From contig NZ_JAUSTI010000002.1 in assembly GCF_030812775.1 (NCBI RefSeq), positions 494,337 through 558,336 on the forward strand: a stretch of 64,000 nucleotides of DNA, written 5' to 3'. Both the position numbers and the translations under genes were made by a program. Positions 19,244 to 28,392 of the stretch are shown piece after piece. Numbering within the stretch: position 1 is the stretch's first letter; each line of letters starts with the position of its first letter. The stretch comes from Paenibacillus tundrae. Its GTDB lineage: Bacteria > Bacillota > Bacilli > Paenibacillales > Paenibacillaceae. The notes under the pieces were generated by a model. The model worked only from the letters and a program-made list of their open reading frames with translations, ran no database searches and was not told the DNA's origin.

Positions 19244-20263
19244 ATGAATCTTTCATCTATACATGACATGTTACATTCAATCATTCCCGCACTAGACCTG
19301 AGAAGCTGTCTTGTCAGTGTACAGGGAGAATTGATCTATCAGCATTATCGTGACGAAGAAGCCAAGACGCGTATTGCCAAAATTAATTCCTGTACGAAGA
19401 GTGTGCTCTCCGCACTTATCTGCATAGCGATGGATCAAGGCAAGATTCCAGACGCATCAACTCCGCTCTCGTTCTTCTTCCCAGAAGTTCAGACTGATGC
19501 AGATGCAAGAAAACCACAGATCACACTGGAGCAATTATTAACGATGACCGCTGGGTTCAACTGGGATGAGTTCGGAGGGCAGAATTCGTTTCCACGGATG
19601 ACACGAATGGATCATTGGGTTCATTTTGCATTGGAACAGACTTTAAGCCATGCACCAGGTACACACATGGAATATAATTCAGGCGTATCACAGATCTTAT
19701 CAGCGATTCTGATGCAGCAAACCGGCATGAGCGTCAATACGTTTGCAGAACGCTATTTATTTGAACCACTGGGAATTACAGATTATGAATGGGAAAGTGA
19801 TCCCCAAGGCGTGCACACTGGTGGGTTCGGTCTTAAAATGCTTCCCGTGGATTTGCTTAAGTTCGGTCAGCTGTTCCTGCAGAAAGGTCAGTGGAATGGG
19901 ACAACCTTGATCACGCATGATCTAGTGGATCGCTCTACTACACCTGCGATCGCGGTCACCCCTCCTAATCACGGTTATTATGCCTGGCATTGGTGGGTAG
20001 ATACCTGTTCGGCAGCGTCTGCTCCGTTCATCGAGGACGAGCTTCCTACAGACATACAATCAACGACAGCAATGGCTTCTTCAGACCTTGCATCACAATC
20101 GTTGAACTACTATTATGCTCGAGGATTTGGTGGTCAATTTGTATATATCGTGCCTGCGCTTGAACTGGTTGTGGTGCTGACCAACGATAAACGCAAAAAA
20201 GAGAAGCCTCCTTTGGATGTGTTTCCAAGGTTAATTGCTCCTCAATTGTTACGTTATCTATAA
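19244..20263 (+). CDS. Serine hydrolase of the beta-lactamase (class C/EstB) superfamily
   Basis: 339 residues without an evident signal peptide. The nucleophile motif S49-C-T-K52 lies in INSCTKSVLSA. The second motif Y-x-N-type tyrosine is in MEYNSGVSQIL, and a C-terminal GFGGQFVYIVPALELVVVLT block matches the family's end. Cytosolic members are usually esterases or peptidases rather than true beta-lactamases. It is convergent with a second member of the same superfamily at 20408-21433, with a shared hairpin between. Start ATG 19244 has GAGAGGAC upstream. Confidence 0.88.
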   Translation: MNLSSIHDMLHSIIPALDLRSCLVSVQGELIYQHYRDEEAKTRIAKINSCTKSVLSALICIAMDQGKIPDASTPLSFFFPEVQTDADARKPQITLEQLLTMTAGFNWDEFGGQNSFPRMTRMDHWVHFALEQTLSHAPGTHMEYNSGVSQILSAILMQQTGMSVNTFAERYLFEPLGITDYEWESDPQGVHTGGFGLKMLPVDLLKFGQLFLQKGQWNGTTLITHDLVDRSTTPAIAVTPPNHGYYAWHWWVDTCSAASAPFIEDELPTDIQSTTAMASSDLASQSLNYYYARGFGGQFVYIVPALELVVVLTNDKRKKEKPPLDVFPRLIAPQLLRYL

Positions 20264-20297
20264 GGCCGTTTCAAGGGTTACTTATTATACAATACAT

Positions 20298-20343
20298 AGA
20301 ACCCTCAATCTCGTTAGGAATGACCTACGGGGTTGAGGGTTCT
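20298..20343. terminator. Bidirectional terminator-like hairpin between two convergent hydrolases
   Basis: AGAACCCTCAA pairs with TTGAGGGTTCT around an inner TTAGG/CCTAA-like stem. The T-runs are short, so termination strength is uncertain. Confidence 0.6.
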
Positions 20344-20407
20344 TCTACTAAGTATGATATATATACGTTTTAGAATGAAATGATTTCAATTCCTAATATG
20401 CTCTCCA

Positions 20408-21433
20408 TCAAACTAAAAGTGATTCTTCAATGGCCAGCGTGACGGGGTATGGCCCCCACTCCTGATTTGATAATACAACGAGTTGAATGCTTTGTGCTGG
20501 GTACACAGAAGACATAAACGACACCCCAGGATCGAACCCCATGACATGATACTTGAAGATGTCTTCCCCTTTCTGATCAATCCAGATTCCCCGTCCGTAA
20601 TATTCTTCATCCTCTTGATGCGAATACGGAATGAGGAGTTTCCGAGTACTCTCCTCCGTTAACAACTTGTATCCTAACAACGCATGCCAGAAATGAATCA
20701 TATCCTGCGCTGTAACATACGCTCCGCCGTCAGACCCACCTTGGATCGGGATTGAGAAGATATTTGTGTTCCACGTACCGTCATCCTGATCAACATAACC
20801 AATGGCCGTGTTAGGCGGTAGCTGATCCGTCCGAAAATAACCAGAATCCTTCATGCCGCTTGGTTTGAAAATATGTGATTCCACATATTCAGTGAAGGAT
20901 TGTCCGGATTGTTGTTCAACAATGAGTCCTAGCACAATATAACCGGCATTATTATAGTGGAAGCGTTCGCCCGGTGCAGATTTCATCGCTAAGTGCTGGA
21001 ACATTGGCAAAAAGTCACGTAATTGTTGCATCATATAGACCGGCCGTTCCTGCCACAGCTCCGCGAAATCCCCCATAACTTCTTCATCAAAGTAATCAGG
21101 AATACCTGCAGTATGCGTTAGTAACTGATGCACTGAGATGTCTTTGTCCCACAAAGGAAATTCAATGTTAAGCACATCGACTAGACGGCTCTCGTAGGAG
21201 AATTTCCCCTGCTCGATCAATTGGCATATACTTACCGCCGTGAAAACTTTACATCCCGAGGCAATTCCGAATCGGGTGTCACTTGTATTCGAGATCTGTT
21301 CGCTACGATTGGCATATCCGCGAGCCTTCGAGAAGATTGTTTTCCCGTTTTGCTGTAATAACACTACACCGGAAAAATCTTTTTCCTCCATGACTTCCTC
21401 TACTTTGCGTGCTACATCCGTTATATTAGTCAC
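20408..21433 (-). CDS. Serine hydrolase of the beta-lactamase superfamily
   Basis: 341 residues from the GTG at 21431-21433, which has GGAGG eight bases upstream. A TTG at 21446-21448 overlaps that ribosome site and is less likely. The SxxK motif is S-G-C-K (residues ~59-62, RFGIASGCKVFT) and the Tyr motif is YNNAGYIVLG. No signal peptide, so it is probably a cytosolic esterase/peptidase-like enzyme. The DUF1361 gene ends 49 bp upstream on the same strand, suggesting a two-gene operon. It is only distantly similar to the convergent hydrolase at 19244. Confidence 0.87.
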   Translation of the reverse strand: MTNITDVARKVEEVMEEKDFSGVVLLQQNGKTIFSKARGYANRSEQISNTSDTRFGIASGCKVFTAVSICQLIEQGKFSYESRLVDVLNIEFPLWDKDISVHQLLTHTAGIPDYFDEEVMGDFAELWQERPVYMMQQLRDFLPMFQHLAMKSAPGERFHYNNAGYIVLGLIVEQQSGQSFTEYVESHIFKPSGMKDSGYFRTDQLPPNTAIGYVDQDDGTWNTNIFSIPIQGGSDGGAYVTAQDMIHFWHALLGYKLLTEESTRKLLIPYSHQEDEEYYGRGIWIDQKGEDIFKYHVMGFDPGVSFMSSVYPAQSIQLVVLSNQEWGPYPVTLAIEESLLV

Positions 21434-21482
21434 CTTATCATCCTCCAATCATTCTTCTCTTTCTCCAACCTCATCTCATTCT

Positions 21483-22169
21483 TCAACTACTCACTCGTGT
21501 AGTTCTTGTGTTGATCAGATAATACAGTGTTGCATAGATGGTTAGTATAAATGTGCCAAAGAACATACAGAAGGCTAAGGATGGACGACTTACACTCTCT
21601 TGCATCAATGTGATGAGTGTGGAACGGTTCGTTAACGCATCCCAACTGTTCAATCTGTATACTCGTCCAAGGAGTACTCCATAACTTCCCAACGCACACC
21701 CTGCCAATACAAAGATCCAAGAAGCCATCCGCCCAACTCTCTTATAGATCACTTCCTGTAGCTGATACATGGAGAGGAATCCAAGCAACAGTCCAACCCA
21801 GACAAACATGAGCACCACAATTAAGTCGTACCAATACGTGAAGTTCAGACCATTACCACCATAATATCGCGAGCTTCGTGCCGTCAGGTGAACGAGGTCT
21901 GTTACGATATAAGATGAATTCGGGAAAAATAACAGCCACAATAGACCACTTGCAATAGCAAGCCAGGTCGCACCTTTCCATTTCACATAGCTGAACACAT
22001 ATGCTACATACGAGAAGATAAACGGAATCCAGCCCAAAAATAGATTCCAGATCAAAAACCGAAAATATCTCTGATCAAGCCAAGCTGCAGTAGCGTAATG
22101 CAAACCTACCGTCACAACAGTAACTATACTTAGATAAATAAATATTTTGATGTAGTTCAGTTCTCTCAA
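21483..22169 (-). CDS. DUF1361 integral membrane protein
   Basis: 228 residues with about seven hydrophobic segments. The family signature is clear: FLIWNLFLGWIPFIFSYV and LLFFPNSSYIVTDLVHL. The function of DUF1361 is unknown. The TTG at 22167-22169 has GGAGG seven bases upstream. The ATG at 22188-22190 lacks a ribosome site and would place that GGAGG inside the coding region, so I prefer the TTG. The downstream serine hydrolase begins 49 bp after its stop. Confidence 0.85.
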   Translation of the reverse strand: MRELNYIKIFIYLSIVTVVTVGLHYATAAWLDQRYFRFLIWNLFLGWIPFIFSYVAYVFSYVKWKGATWLAIASGLLWLLFFPNSSYIVTDLVHLTARSSRYYGGNGLNFTYWYDLIVVLMFVWVGLLLGFLSMYQLQEVIYKRVGRMASWIFVLAGCALGSYGVLLGRVYRLNSWDALTNRSTLITLMQESVSRPSLAFCMFFGTFILTIYATLYYLINTRTTRVSS

Positions 22170-22307
22170 TGATCTTCCTCCACTTGACATTCAACTAAAA
22201 TGTTAGAACTCTTCCAACAATGATTATAATTCCTCCTACAATACATAATTTGGCTGGAAATAAACATAATAGAATCATACCATTTCCCAAAGGAGAATTA
22301 AATTCAC

Positions 22308-22949
22308 ATGAATCAAAATCAAATCAATCCGACAAATCATGCTAACCCAGGGTTTATCCCGCCATTGAACCATGGCGGACATGAATTGTTTGATGTGCAT
22401 GAAGTGTTAACCTGTGCGATTAATGTATTAGATCAGTATATGATCTTTAGAACTTTTGTATTGGATACCGAATTACTCGATATTTTGGATCGCCAATACA
22501 ACTTTATGTTGTCACAGTACAACTTGACCGCAGAATGCTTCACTACAGGACAGAAACCTTCCCAAGAGACCGCAACCTATATGATTCCTAATATGACGCC
22601 GCCTGTGTATGGACTTAAGCCGTCTGCACCGATGAAACCGAATCAGTCCCTTGCGGATGTGAAAGATGCTGGAATCAGTAGTCACATGTTAGGTCTAATT
22701 AAATCTCATGCTTCATTGCTCGCGATGTCTTCCTCTGAGATTACTAACCCAACGGTACGACGCGTAGTTGCATCACAGGTACAGCAATTTGTTGAAATGG
22801 CTTATGAGATTTTTATGTATCAGAACCAACGTGGTTACTACCAAGTGCCACAACTTAATGCAAACGATACACAGCAGATGCTTAAAACTTATGTACCTGC
22901 AACCGGAGCTCCACAGATGCCTCGTAGCAACAACGCACCACTCCAATAA
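22308..22949 (+). CDS. Spore coat protein, CotF family
   Basis: 213 residues, soluble and Met/Gln/Asn/Pro-rich. The ferritin-like helical coat module covers HELFDVHEVLTCAINVLDQY to the end of the FVEMAYEIFMYQNQRGYYQV helix, as in CotF-like proteins of Paenibacillus and Bacillus. It is expected in the spore coat. The N- and C-terminal tails are Asn/Pro/Gln-rich. The start has AAAGGAGAATTAAATTCAC before ATG. The stop is the first unit of a (TAAA)5 run at 22947-22966, so several stop codons follow in tandem. Confidence 0.88.
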   Translation: MNQNQINPTNHANPGFIPPLNHGGHELFDVHEVLTCAINVLDQYMIFRTFVLDTELLDILDRQYNFMLSQYNLTAECFTTGQKPSQETATYMIPNMTPPVYGLKPSAPMKPNQSLADVKDAGISSHMLGLIKSHASLLAMSSSEITNPTVRRVVASQVQQFVEMAYEIFMYQNQRGYYQVPQLNANDTQQMLKTYVPATGAPQMPRSNNAPLQ

Positions 22950-22978
22950 ATAAATAAATAAATAAAGTACACCTAGCG

Positions 22979-23026
22979 AAAGAGCAGTCCATACAACCCC
23001 TAAGGTTGTCCAAGGATTGCTCTTTT
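22979..23026 (+). terminator. Terminator of the spore coat gene
   Basis: AAAGAGCAGTCC pairs with GGATTGCTCTTTT, with an inner ACAACC/GGTTGT stem, and ends in TTTT. Confidence 0.85.
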
Positions 23027-23204
23027 GTCTGTTCTCAGAACTGCGATTGTAGATGTAAGATGAAGTACTTGATCGACTTACCAAAAACTGGTTTAATCAA
23101 AGAAAACCCCAATACTGCTCAAACTATTTGCTCTCGCAAAATGTTTCCAAACACCAAAACCTTGTAATTTAATTTGTCACTTTTTCATCATGGGAGGTAT
23201 TAGA

Positions 23205-24167
23205 GTGAAATTAAACGCTTCAATTAAACTGGGTATTCTTGCGCTAACTTTAGGATGTACCACGGTGGGTGCAGTACTGTCTATTCCACAAGCCGCATGG
23301 GCAGCACCCGTCCCAGATTCCAAAGCAGTATACCTTCAGTTCCAGAAATATTGGAAAAATGCTGTAAAGTCATCAGCCAGTCTAATTCAGGCACGTAAAT
23401 ATCTGCTGAATCATGTACATGAGGTTAATTCAAGGCAGGCTACCTTGATGACGATGCAATTGGAATCAGTTCAGAATATGAAATTGGCCGAAATCGACGA
23501 AAAAATATATGCTGACCCTGTACAAACGATTATCTCAGAAGCGCATGAAAATATAGGATATGATAAGAAACTAACTTACAGCAGCTTGCTTAAAGAGATC
23601 AAAGACCCAGCGACCCGTAAATTATTACAGGAAGCTTCTAATCTCGGTTACAAATTGGAAACTAGTGAGGGCATATATTATCCGATAATTAATTATGAAG
23701 GTTACAAAAGACTCCAACCTTACGTAGCCCCCGACATCGCTGCGTATATTGATATTATGGCTACTGAATCGAATCAGGCTTCAACCTCAGATGCTGCCCT
23801 CATCATTCCTTGGGGCGAATTGATCCAGCGCACGTTAGCGATGGAGGCCTTTTTGAATTCATACCCACAATCCAGCCGCACGACAGCGGTAGAGAATTTG
23901 TTATATTTGTATGTACATTTTTTATTTTATGGAAGTGATAATACACCAGCATACGACTGGTTCACGAAGGATGAGATCCGCACTTTGATCCCTGAAGTGA
24001 AACAGGCATATGACAAGGCTTTGGCGAAACGAGAACCTGTCACAAAAAGCGCGATACTCGATAGTTTAGAGCGGGTGTTAGCCCTTCTGGAACAAACAAA
24101 TGATAGGCTTACGCCTGACATCCAAGCAACGATAGAATCCATCCTGGATCGATATTCTCCAGAGTAA
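23205..24167 (+). CDS. Exported protein of unknown function
   Basis: 320 residues from the GTG at 23205-23207, with GGGAGGT eight bases upstream; the ATG at 23190 contains that ribosome site. The signal peptide runs to about residue 33, with likely cleavage in AAWA|APVPDS. The mature protein is alpha-helical by composition, without Cys clusters or membrane anchor. I do not recognise a domain and assign no function. It follows CotF on the same strand but behind a terminator, so it has its own transcript. Confidence 0.72.
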   Translation: MKLNASIKLGILALTLGCTTVGAVLSIPQAAWAAPVPDSKAVYLQFQKYWKNAVKSSASLIQARKYLLNHVHEVNSRQATLMTMQLESVQNMKLAEIDEKIYADPVQTIISEAHENIGYDKKLTYSSLLKEIKDPATRKLLQEASNLGYKLETSEGIYYPIINYEGYKRLQPYVAPDIAAYIDIMATESNQASTSDAALIIPWGELIQRTLAMEAFLNSYPQSSRTTAVENLLYLYVHFLFYGSDNTPAYDWFTKDEIRTLIPEVKQAYDKALAKREPVTKSAILDSLERVLALLEQTNDRLTPDIQATIESILDRYSPE

Positions 24168-24187
24168 CTACACATGCTTTGATGTAC

Positions 24188-24242
24188 CAAAAAAAGCGGC
24201 ATAGACTCTACTCCAATTCCAATGGGTGAGTTGCCGCTTTCT
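24188..24242 (-). terminator. Terminator of the ECF41 operon (possibly bidirectional)
   Basis: AAAGCGGCA (24193-24201) pairs with TGCCGCTTT (24232-24240). On the minus strand seven T follow; on the plus strand the tail is CTTC, so the minus-strand use is stronger. Confidence 0.8.
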
Positions 24243-24284
24243 TCAAGTTCACACACAAACTTTCCAAGGCAATACGCTATGATG

Positions 24285-25219
24285 CTATATTTCATACGCC
24301 TTCACAACAATCGACCGCAGTTTGTCCGGATTCACCATCAGGTAAACTTCTCTAATTCGTTCTCCAGACGAGTCAAGCTCCAGACACAGAACCTCTGTTA
24401 TTTGTCCATCGTCCAGTAAAGCTAACTGTAGCTCTCCATTTATTCGTGTGGGAACCCATTGTCGTGAACGTAAACGAGTTAGTACTCTGCGCGAAGTGAG
24501 CAGTGCCAGTACACCTTTGTAAACTTTCATCGATCTCATGACTGTATGCACACGTCCACCGCCATCCGCAGTAAACACAGGCTCTTCAGCGAGCATTTCC
24601 ATCATTGCATGAACATCATAATTGAGAAAAGCGGTAGTAAAACGTGCAAGCATCTGCTCTTGAGCCTTGTTCGTCGTCTGTGCTCGTGTCAGAGAGGATT
24701 GATCCTGTGGTAAATTTCGCTTCGCACGGCTGAAAATTTGACGGCAGTTGCTTTCACTTTTACCAAGCCAATCTGCAATGGTCTGAAGTCGTATTGAAAT
24801 GCCTCACGAAGTACAAAAACCGCACGCTCTATTGGCGAAAGACATTCTAACATAACGAGGTATGCGTAGGAAATCATCTCTTTCTGCTCCACTGCCATTT
24901 CTAAGCCAGTTCCCAGATCCGAAAGTGGTTCGGGCAACCATTCTCCAATATAACTTTCCCGTTGATTGCGGGCAGAATTCAATACATTTAAGCTCCGGTT
25001 CACCACGAGTTTGGCAATATACGACTTCGGATTATGAATTACCGTGGAAGGCTGACTTTGAAGGCCAGTGAAACAATCCTGCACAATGTCTTCGGCCTCA
25101 ACAACACTGCCAAGCATGCGATAGGCGACTGCGAATGCATAAGATTTGTAACGTGTATACAGTTCACCAACTTCCAGAGAAGACAATTCTGATTCATTGG
25201 TGAGTGGTTTGGAATTCAT
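24285..25219 (-). pseudogene. ECF41-family sigma factor with SnoaL-like C-terminal extension, broken by a frameshift
   Basis: Two adjacent frames together encode one ECF41 (SigJ-like) sigma factor. The first (25219 to ~24785) gives sigma-2 (YRMLGSVVEAEDIVQDCF) and the start of sigma-4. After REAFQYDF the frame drifts, while the alternative frame continues exactly as expected: TIADWLGKSESNCRQIFSRA, then the SnoaL-like extension to 24285. That extension carries both ECF41 hallmarks, ADGGGR and NPDKL. The break is a missing base near 24781-24785 (TTC-AGACC where TTC-AAGACC would restore the frame). As sequenced, the product lacks the DNA-binding sigma-4 end and the regulatory tail, so it is a pseudogene or a sequencing error. 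It lies 49 bp after its CMD partner. The fragments are 24689-25219 and 24285-24653. Confidence 0.88.
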
Positions 25220-25268
25220 ATGAACAGCCTCCTCTAGCAGATGGTTTCGGAACTAATCGAATATTGGT

Positions 25269-25715
25269 TTAATTAAAACATCCCGGGTACATTCCTGTTG
25301 TAATTGCAATCCGGTTCCAGCTATTAATCGTATTAATCGCCATGATCAGATCCACCAGTTCTGCTTCACTGAAATGCTCCCGGACTTTATTAATTAGCTC
25401 TGTTGGCACACCTTGATGTGAAATCTCAGTCACCGTTTCAGCAAGCTCCAGCATAACACGTTCTTTTTCTGTAAACAAAGGTACTTCACGCCATACGCTT
25501 AAGAGCAGAATATGATCTGCATAATCCCCCAATTTCAACAGATCTTTCGCGTGCATATCTAGGCAAAAGGAACAACCATTTATTTGAGATACCCGGATTT
25601 TCAGCAACTCGTACAAAACCTTGTCCTCTATTTGACCAGATACATACTGTTCAAGTGCCATCATCGCTTTATACGCACTTGGGTTCACTTTTCTATAGTT
25701 CAATCTTAATTTCAT
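25269..25715 (-). CDS. Carboxymuconolactone decarboxylase (AhpD-like) protein, ECF41 partner
   Basis: 148 residues from the ATG at 25713-25715, with GGAGG eight bases upstream; longer readings run through the promoter. The AhpD-type redox motif is INGCSFCLDMH (Cys48, Cys51, His55). Such proteins act as thiol peroxidase/alkylhydroperoxidase-like enzymes, often loosely called CMD. It is the standard target gene of ECF41 sigma factors (the COE group) and sits directly upstream of the sigma gene on the same strand. An ECF41-like promoter precedes it. Confidence 0.92.
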   Translation of the reverse strand: MKLRLNYRKVNPSAYKAMMALEQYVSGQIEDKVLYELLKIRVSQINGCSFCLDMHAKDLLKLGDYADHILLLSVWREVPLFTEKERVMLELAETVTEISHQGVPTELINKVREHFSEAELVDLIMAINTINSWNRIAITTGMYPGCFN

Positions 25716-25750
25716 GTCATTCGCCTCCGTAAATTGGTGTACAACCTGAA

Positions 25751-25777
25751 GACAAATGAAGAGCAAAATCTGTGACA
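25751..25777 (-). promoter_or_regulatory. ECF41-type promoter upstream of the CMD gene
   Basis: On the minus strand a TGTCACA -35 element (25771-25777) is followed by a 16-bp spacer and TGTC (25751-25754). The described ECF41 consensus is TGTCACA-n16-CGTC, so only one base differs. It lies 36 bp upstream of the CMD start codon. Confidence 0.8.
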
Positions 25778-25884
25778 AGATTCTCAGTTTTTTTTATATT
25801 AAGGCTGAAAACGTAACATTCACTTATCGAATCTAAGCGAATGTCACTTCAGTTATTAATTGGATTCGTACTCCGGTTCCTACG

Positions 25885-26676
25885 TCAGTACCTCCAACCG
25901 TTACCAATCAACTGCCGCTGCATCGTATATGGCGTATAGTTCGAAGTCGGCAACATGTAAGACGCGTTGGGCAAATGTTCGTATGCTGGATTCACGGCAT
26001 CTCCATACGAATGCTCTGCGTGAAGTGAAGTCTGTAATTGGACATAAGGCTGGACATTTACCTGTGGCTGGTTGTTTGGCTGGTTGTTTGGTTGGTTGTT
26101 CGGTTTGCATACAGCGTTGAGAGAGGTAGAGGCATCGGTCACGCAATCCGCGGGCGGGCCAATAAATACGGTCTTGTGGATTGGAGCCAAGGTAGCTTGG
26201 ACTCGCGCCTCATCCAGACAATACGTATGAGCAAGTACACTTGGAGGCGTAAGGCGCAGAATATCTGAACCAAAAATAGCTTCAGGCACAGATGCATCAA
26301 AAATCGCCAGTAAGTGTGTATCATCTACAGTCGCAATTTCGTAATGCCACCAGCCTTGCGGTACATTCGCCACTTGACCGGGAGTAATCGGAAAATTTAA
26401 CAATTCGTTCGTAAAAGGATTGATTAGTGAGACAACAGCTGCACCACTAATACAATAGACCAGTTCAGTTGCATTCTGATGAATATGTGGCTCTACTACG
26501 TTACCAGTGCTGAGAAAAATATCTAACAATGAGGTATTGCCGAGGGTATTTAACTGTTGAATGGAGAGGGAATGAATATAATTTTGTTCGTCTTTCTTAA
26601 ATAGTAAATTTCGGTTTACATCATAAGTAAATTCAGTGTTCGGTGACGTGTAATCCATATTCGAGGTTGCCAACAT
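25885..26676 (-). CDS. Cupin-domain protein, paralogue of the one at 11750-12343
   Basis: 263 residues. The cupin core has H64-x-H66 and E71 (PHIHQNATELVY), and the second motif is VPQGWWHYEIA. The segment FGSDILRLTPPSVLAHTYCLDE matches the equivalent block of the first cupin. After residue ~175 comes a low-complexity tail with NQPN repeats and a Tyr/Asn-rich end, absent from the shorter paralogue. No signal peptide. Function unknown; oxalate decarboxylase-like fold by family. It is a single-gene unit. Confidence 0.8.
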   Translation of the reverse strand: MLATSNMDYTSPNTEFTYDVNRNLLFKKDEQNYIHSLSIQQLNTLGNTSLLDIFLSTGNVVEPHIHQNATELVYCISGAAVVSLINPFTNELLNFPITPGQVANVPQGWWHYEIATVDDTHLLAIFDASVPEAIFGSDILRLTPPSVLAHTYCLDEARVQATLAPIHKTVFIGPPADCVTDASTSLNAVCKPNNQPNNQPNNQPQVNVQPYVQLQTSLHAEHSYGDAVNPAYEHLPNASYMLPTSNYTPYTMQRQLIGNGWRY

Positions 26677-26780
26677 TTAACGCCTGCCCTTCATTCTACG
26701 GTTAGGTGAAAACCTATACGCCAGCTTATGTCATCAGCCTATATTCGTGAGCCCAATTCTTTCCGTTGAATCGAAACGAC

Positions 26781-26814
26781 AAAACCCTCTGAATAGAACA
26801 CGTCTATCAGAGGG
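26781..26814 (-). terminator. Terminator of the leucine-rich-repeat gene
   Basis: CCCTCTGAATAGA pairs with TCTATCAGAGGG (26785-26814). A TTTT tail follows on the minus strand. Confidence 0.8.
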
Positions 26815-26822
26815 TAGTTATG

Positions 26823-27904
26823 TTACTCTATTTCTTCTTCAGTCAGCAAAGCTTCTTCAGTCAGACCGAGAGAATGTCCACTCAAGCTCACATGCTCTAA
26901 CCAGTGCATCCGAGACACGACATCAGGGGTTCCTTCAATCAGACTGTTGGTGATATTTAGCCACTTCAGCTTCTTCAACTTCTCCAGCTCTGGAGGCAGC
27001 TCCCGAATACCTGAGTAACCTATGCTCAAACTCACTAACTCTGTCAGATTACCAATCTCGGCAGGGATATGTTTTAGCTCCAGTTCCTGCTTAGGCTTGG
27101 GTTTCCATCCAGGTTCGACATGATACGCACTGCCACCATAAATCGTAAGCTCCTTGAGCTGAGTAAGCTTCCCAATATCTTGCGGGATACCCTTCAGATC
27201 GGCTGTCATAATGGTCAACTTCTCCAATGCGGTCAGTTCGAAGAAAGCCGGGGGAAGCTCAATCACATGTGTTCAAAAACTTCAAGTTCCTTTAATTGCT
27301 TGAGCTCGCGAATGCGATCTGGAATTTCGGATAACAGATAGCCGGTAATATTTAGACGATCCGTCTGGTGTTGAATGGCATCATCTAGGAAGCAATCAAA
27401 CTGCTCATGCCTTTGTAATTTGAAAAATAAGCCGGGAATGCGCTCCATTAACTCGCTCGCTTCTTCCTCCGTAATTCCCATGCCATACATTCCTTCATGT
27501 GCTACGGTATAGAAGTAATCGCTACCATCTTCTTTAAGAAAACAGAGATCATCAGGTAATGACGGATACAACCAATCTCCAAATCGAGTAGCCTCTTGCT
27601 TAAGCACCTGCCCAGACTCTGGGGTGCATGAATATATGTAATAACTGCCGCTGGAGTACATCGCATGACTATCTATCATACTATTGTGCATGAAACGCTC
27701 TCTTACCATGGCCTCATCCATTGTGAAAACTTCGATCAGATAGGGCTCCAATTGTTCTAAAACTTGAGCAACCCGTTTAGGAGGATCATCTATTTCATGC
27801 CCTCGATCTACGATCAAGAAGCGATCAGTCTTCTCTATTAATTCATCAATGATTTGATCGTAGGTAGTTTCTCTTGGATCGGTATATAGGGATACAGTTG
27901 TCAC
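26823..27904 (-). pseudogene. Leucine-rich-repeat protein split by a frameshift
   Basis: Frame one (27904-27263) encodes a ~170-residue N-terminal region and the first LRR (LKQLKELEVFEH). It stops at TGA inside ACATGTGATTG. The next frame (27266-26823) resumes the LRR pattern at once: VIELPPAFFELTALEKLTI, four more repeats, and the end. Counting repeat positions, exactly one base is missing: L-E-V-F-E-H-x-V-I-E-L-P fits the consensus only if one codon is completed. The second frame starts with GTG but has no ribosome site. As sequenced the product is truncated; a deletion or a sequencing error are both possible. LRR proteins mediate protein contacts; the partner is unknown. Confidence 0.72.
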
Positions 27905-28011
27905 TTACTTCCTCCTCCATTTTTTTGCTCGTACTGAAATTTATTTAGTGTCATGAGCATGCACTCAGGCATAGGCTAATATCATCATTTGAGTATTGGG
28001 AGGCACAAAAC

Positions 28012-28374
28012 ATGGCATACGATCCACGCTCTGTTCAGTACCCTGCACCTACAGGTTATCCTTATCCATATTATCCACCACCTCCACCTTATCCCTATCC
28101 TTATCCATACCCACCCTTCTTCCCCATTCCGCTCCCCTATCCAATCGGAGGCGGCCCATGGTGGCATGGTGGTTATCCAGGTGGCGGCTATCCGGGTGGT
28201 CCTCATGGTGGAGGACCGGGCGGCGGCTACCCAGGGGGTCCTCATGGTGGAGGACCAGGCGGCGGCTACCCAGGAGGCCCTCACGGTGGAGGACCAGGCG
28301 GTGGCTACCCTGGGGGTCCTCATGGTGGAGGATCGGGCGGAGGATTTCACGGTCACCGCTTCTTCCAGTGGTAA
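28012..28374 (+). CDS. Pro/Tyr- and Gly-rich repeat protein
   Basis: 120 residues of very low complexity. The N-terminal third is a PY-rich stretch (YPYPYYPPPPPYPYPYPYPP). The rest is four tandem 13-residue units of the form GGGYPGGPHGGGP (DNA 28180-28335, 39 bp each), ending FHGHRFFQW. The ribosome site GGGAGG eight bases before ATG and synonymous differences between units support a real, selected protein. The composition resembles spore-surface or adhesive structural proteins, but there is no signal peptide. Not a recognised family. Confidence 0.75.
   Translation: MAYDPRSVQYPAPTGYPYPYYPPPPPYPYPYPYPPFFPIPLPYPIGGGPWWHGGYPGGGYPGGPHGGGPGGGYPGGPHGGGPGGGYPGGPHGGGPGGGYPGGPHGGGSGGGFHGHRFFQW
28180..28335 (+). 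repeat. Four tandem 39-bp coding repeats
   Basis: Units at 28180-28218, 28219-28257, 28258-28296 and 28297-28335. They differ mainly at third codon positions; the last unit changes the final Pro to Ser. Confidence 0.9.
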
Positions 28375-28392
28375 AATAACCGATCGCTCACA

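Noticed and set aside
22947..22966. (TAAA)5 at the end of the CotF gene as a phase-variation tract
   Set aside because: The stop codon is the first unit, so changes in copy number would not alter the protein.
27263..27266. GTG overlapping TGA as a true second start in the LRR locus
   Set aside because: There is no ribosome site, and the repeat pattern runs straight across the junction, so a frameshift explains it better.
28180..28335. Tandem 39-bp repeats as a CRISPR-like or regulatory array
   Set aside because: Units abut without spacers, keep frame, and differ at silent positions; they are coding repeats.
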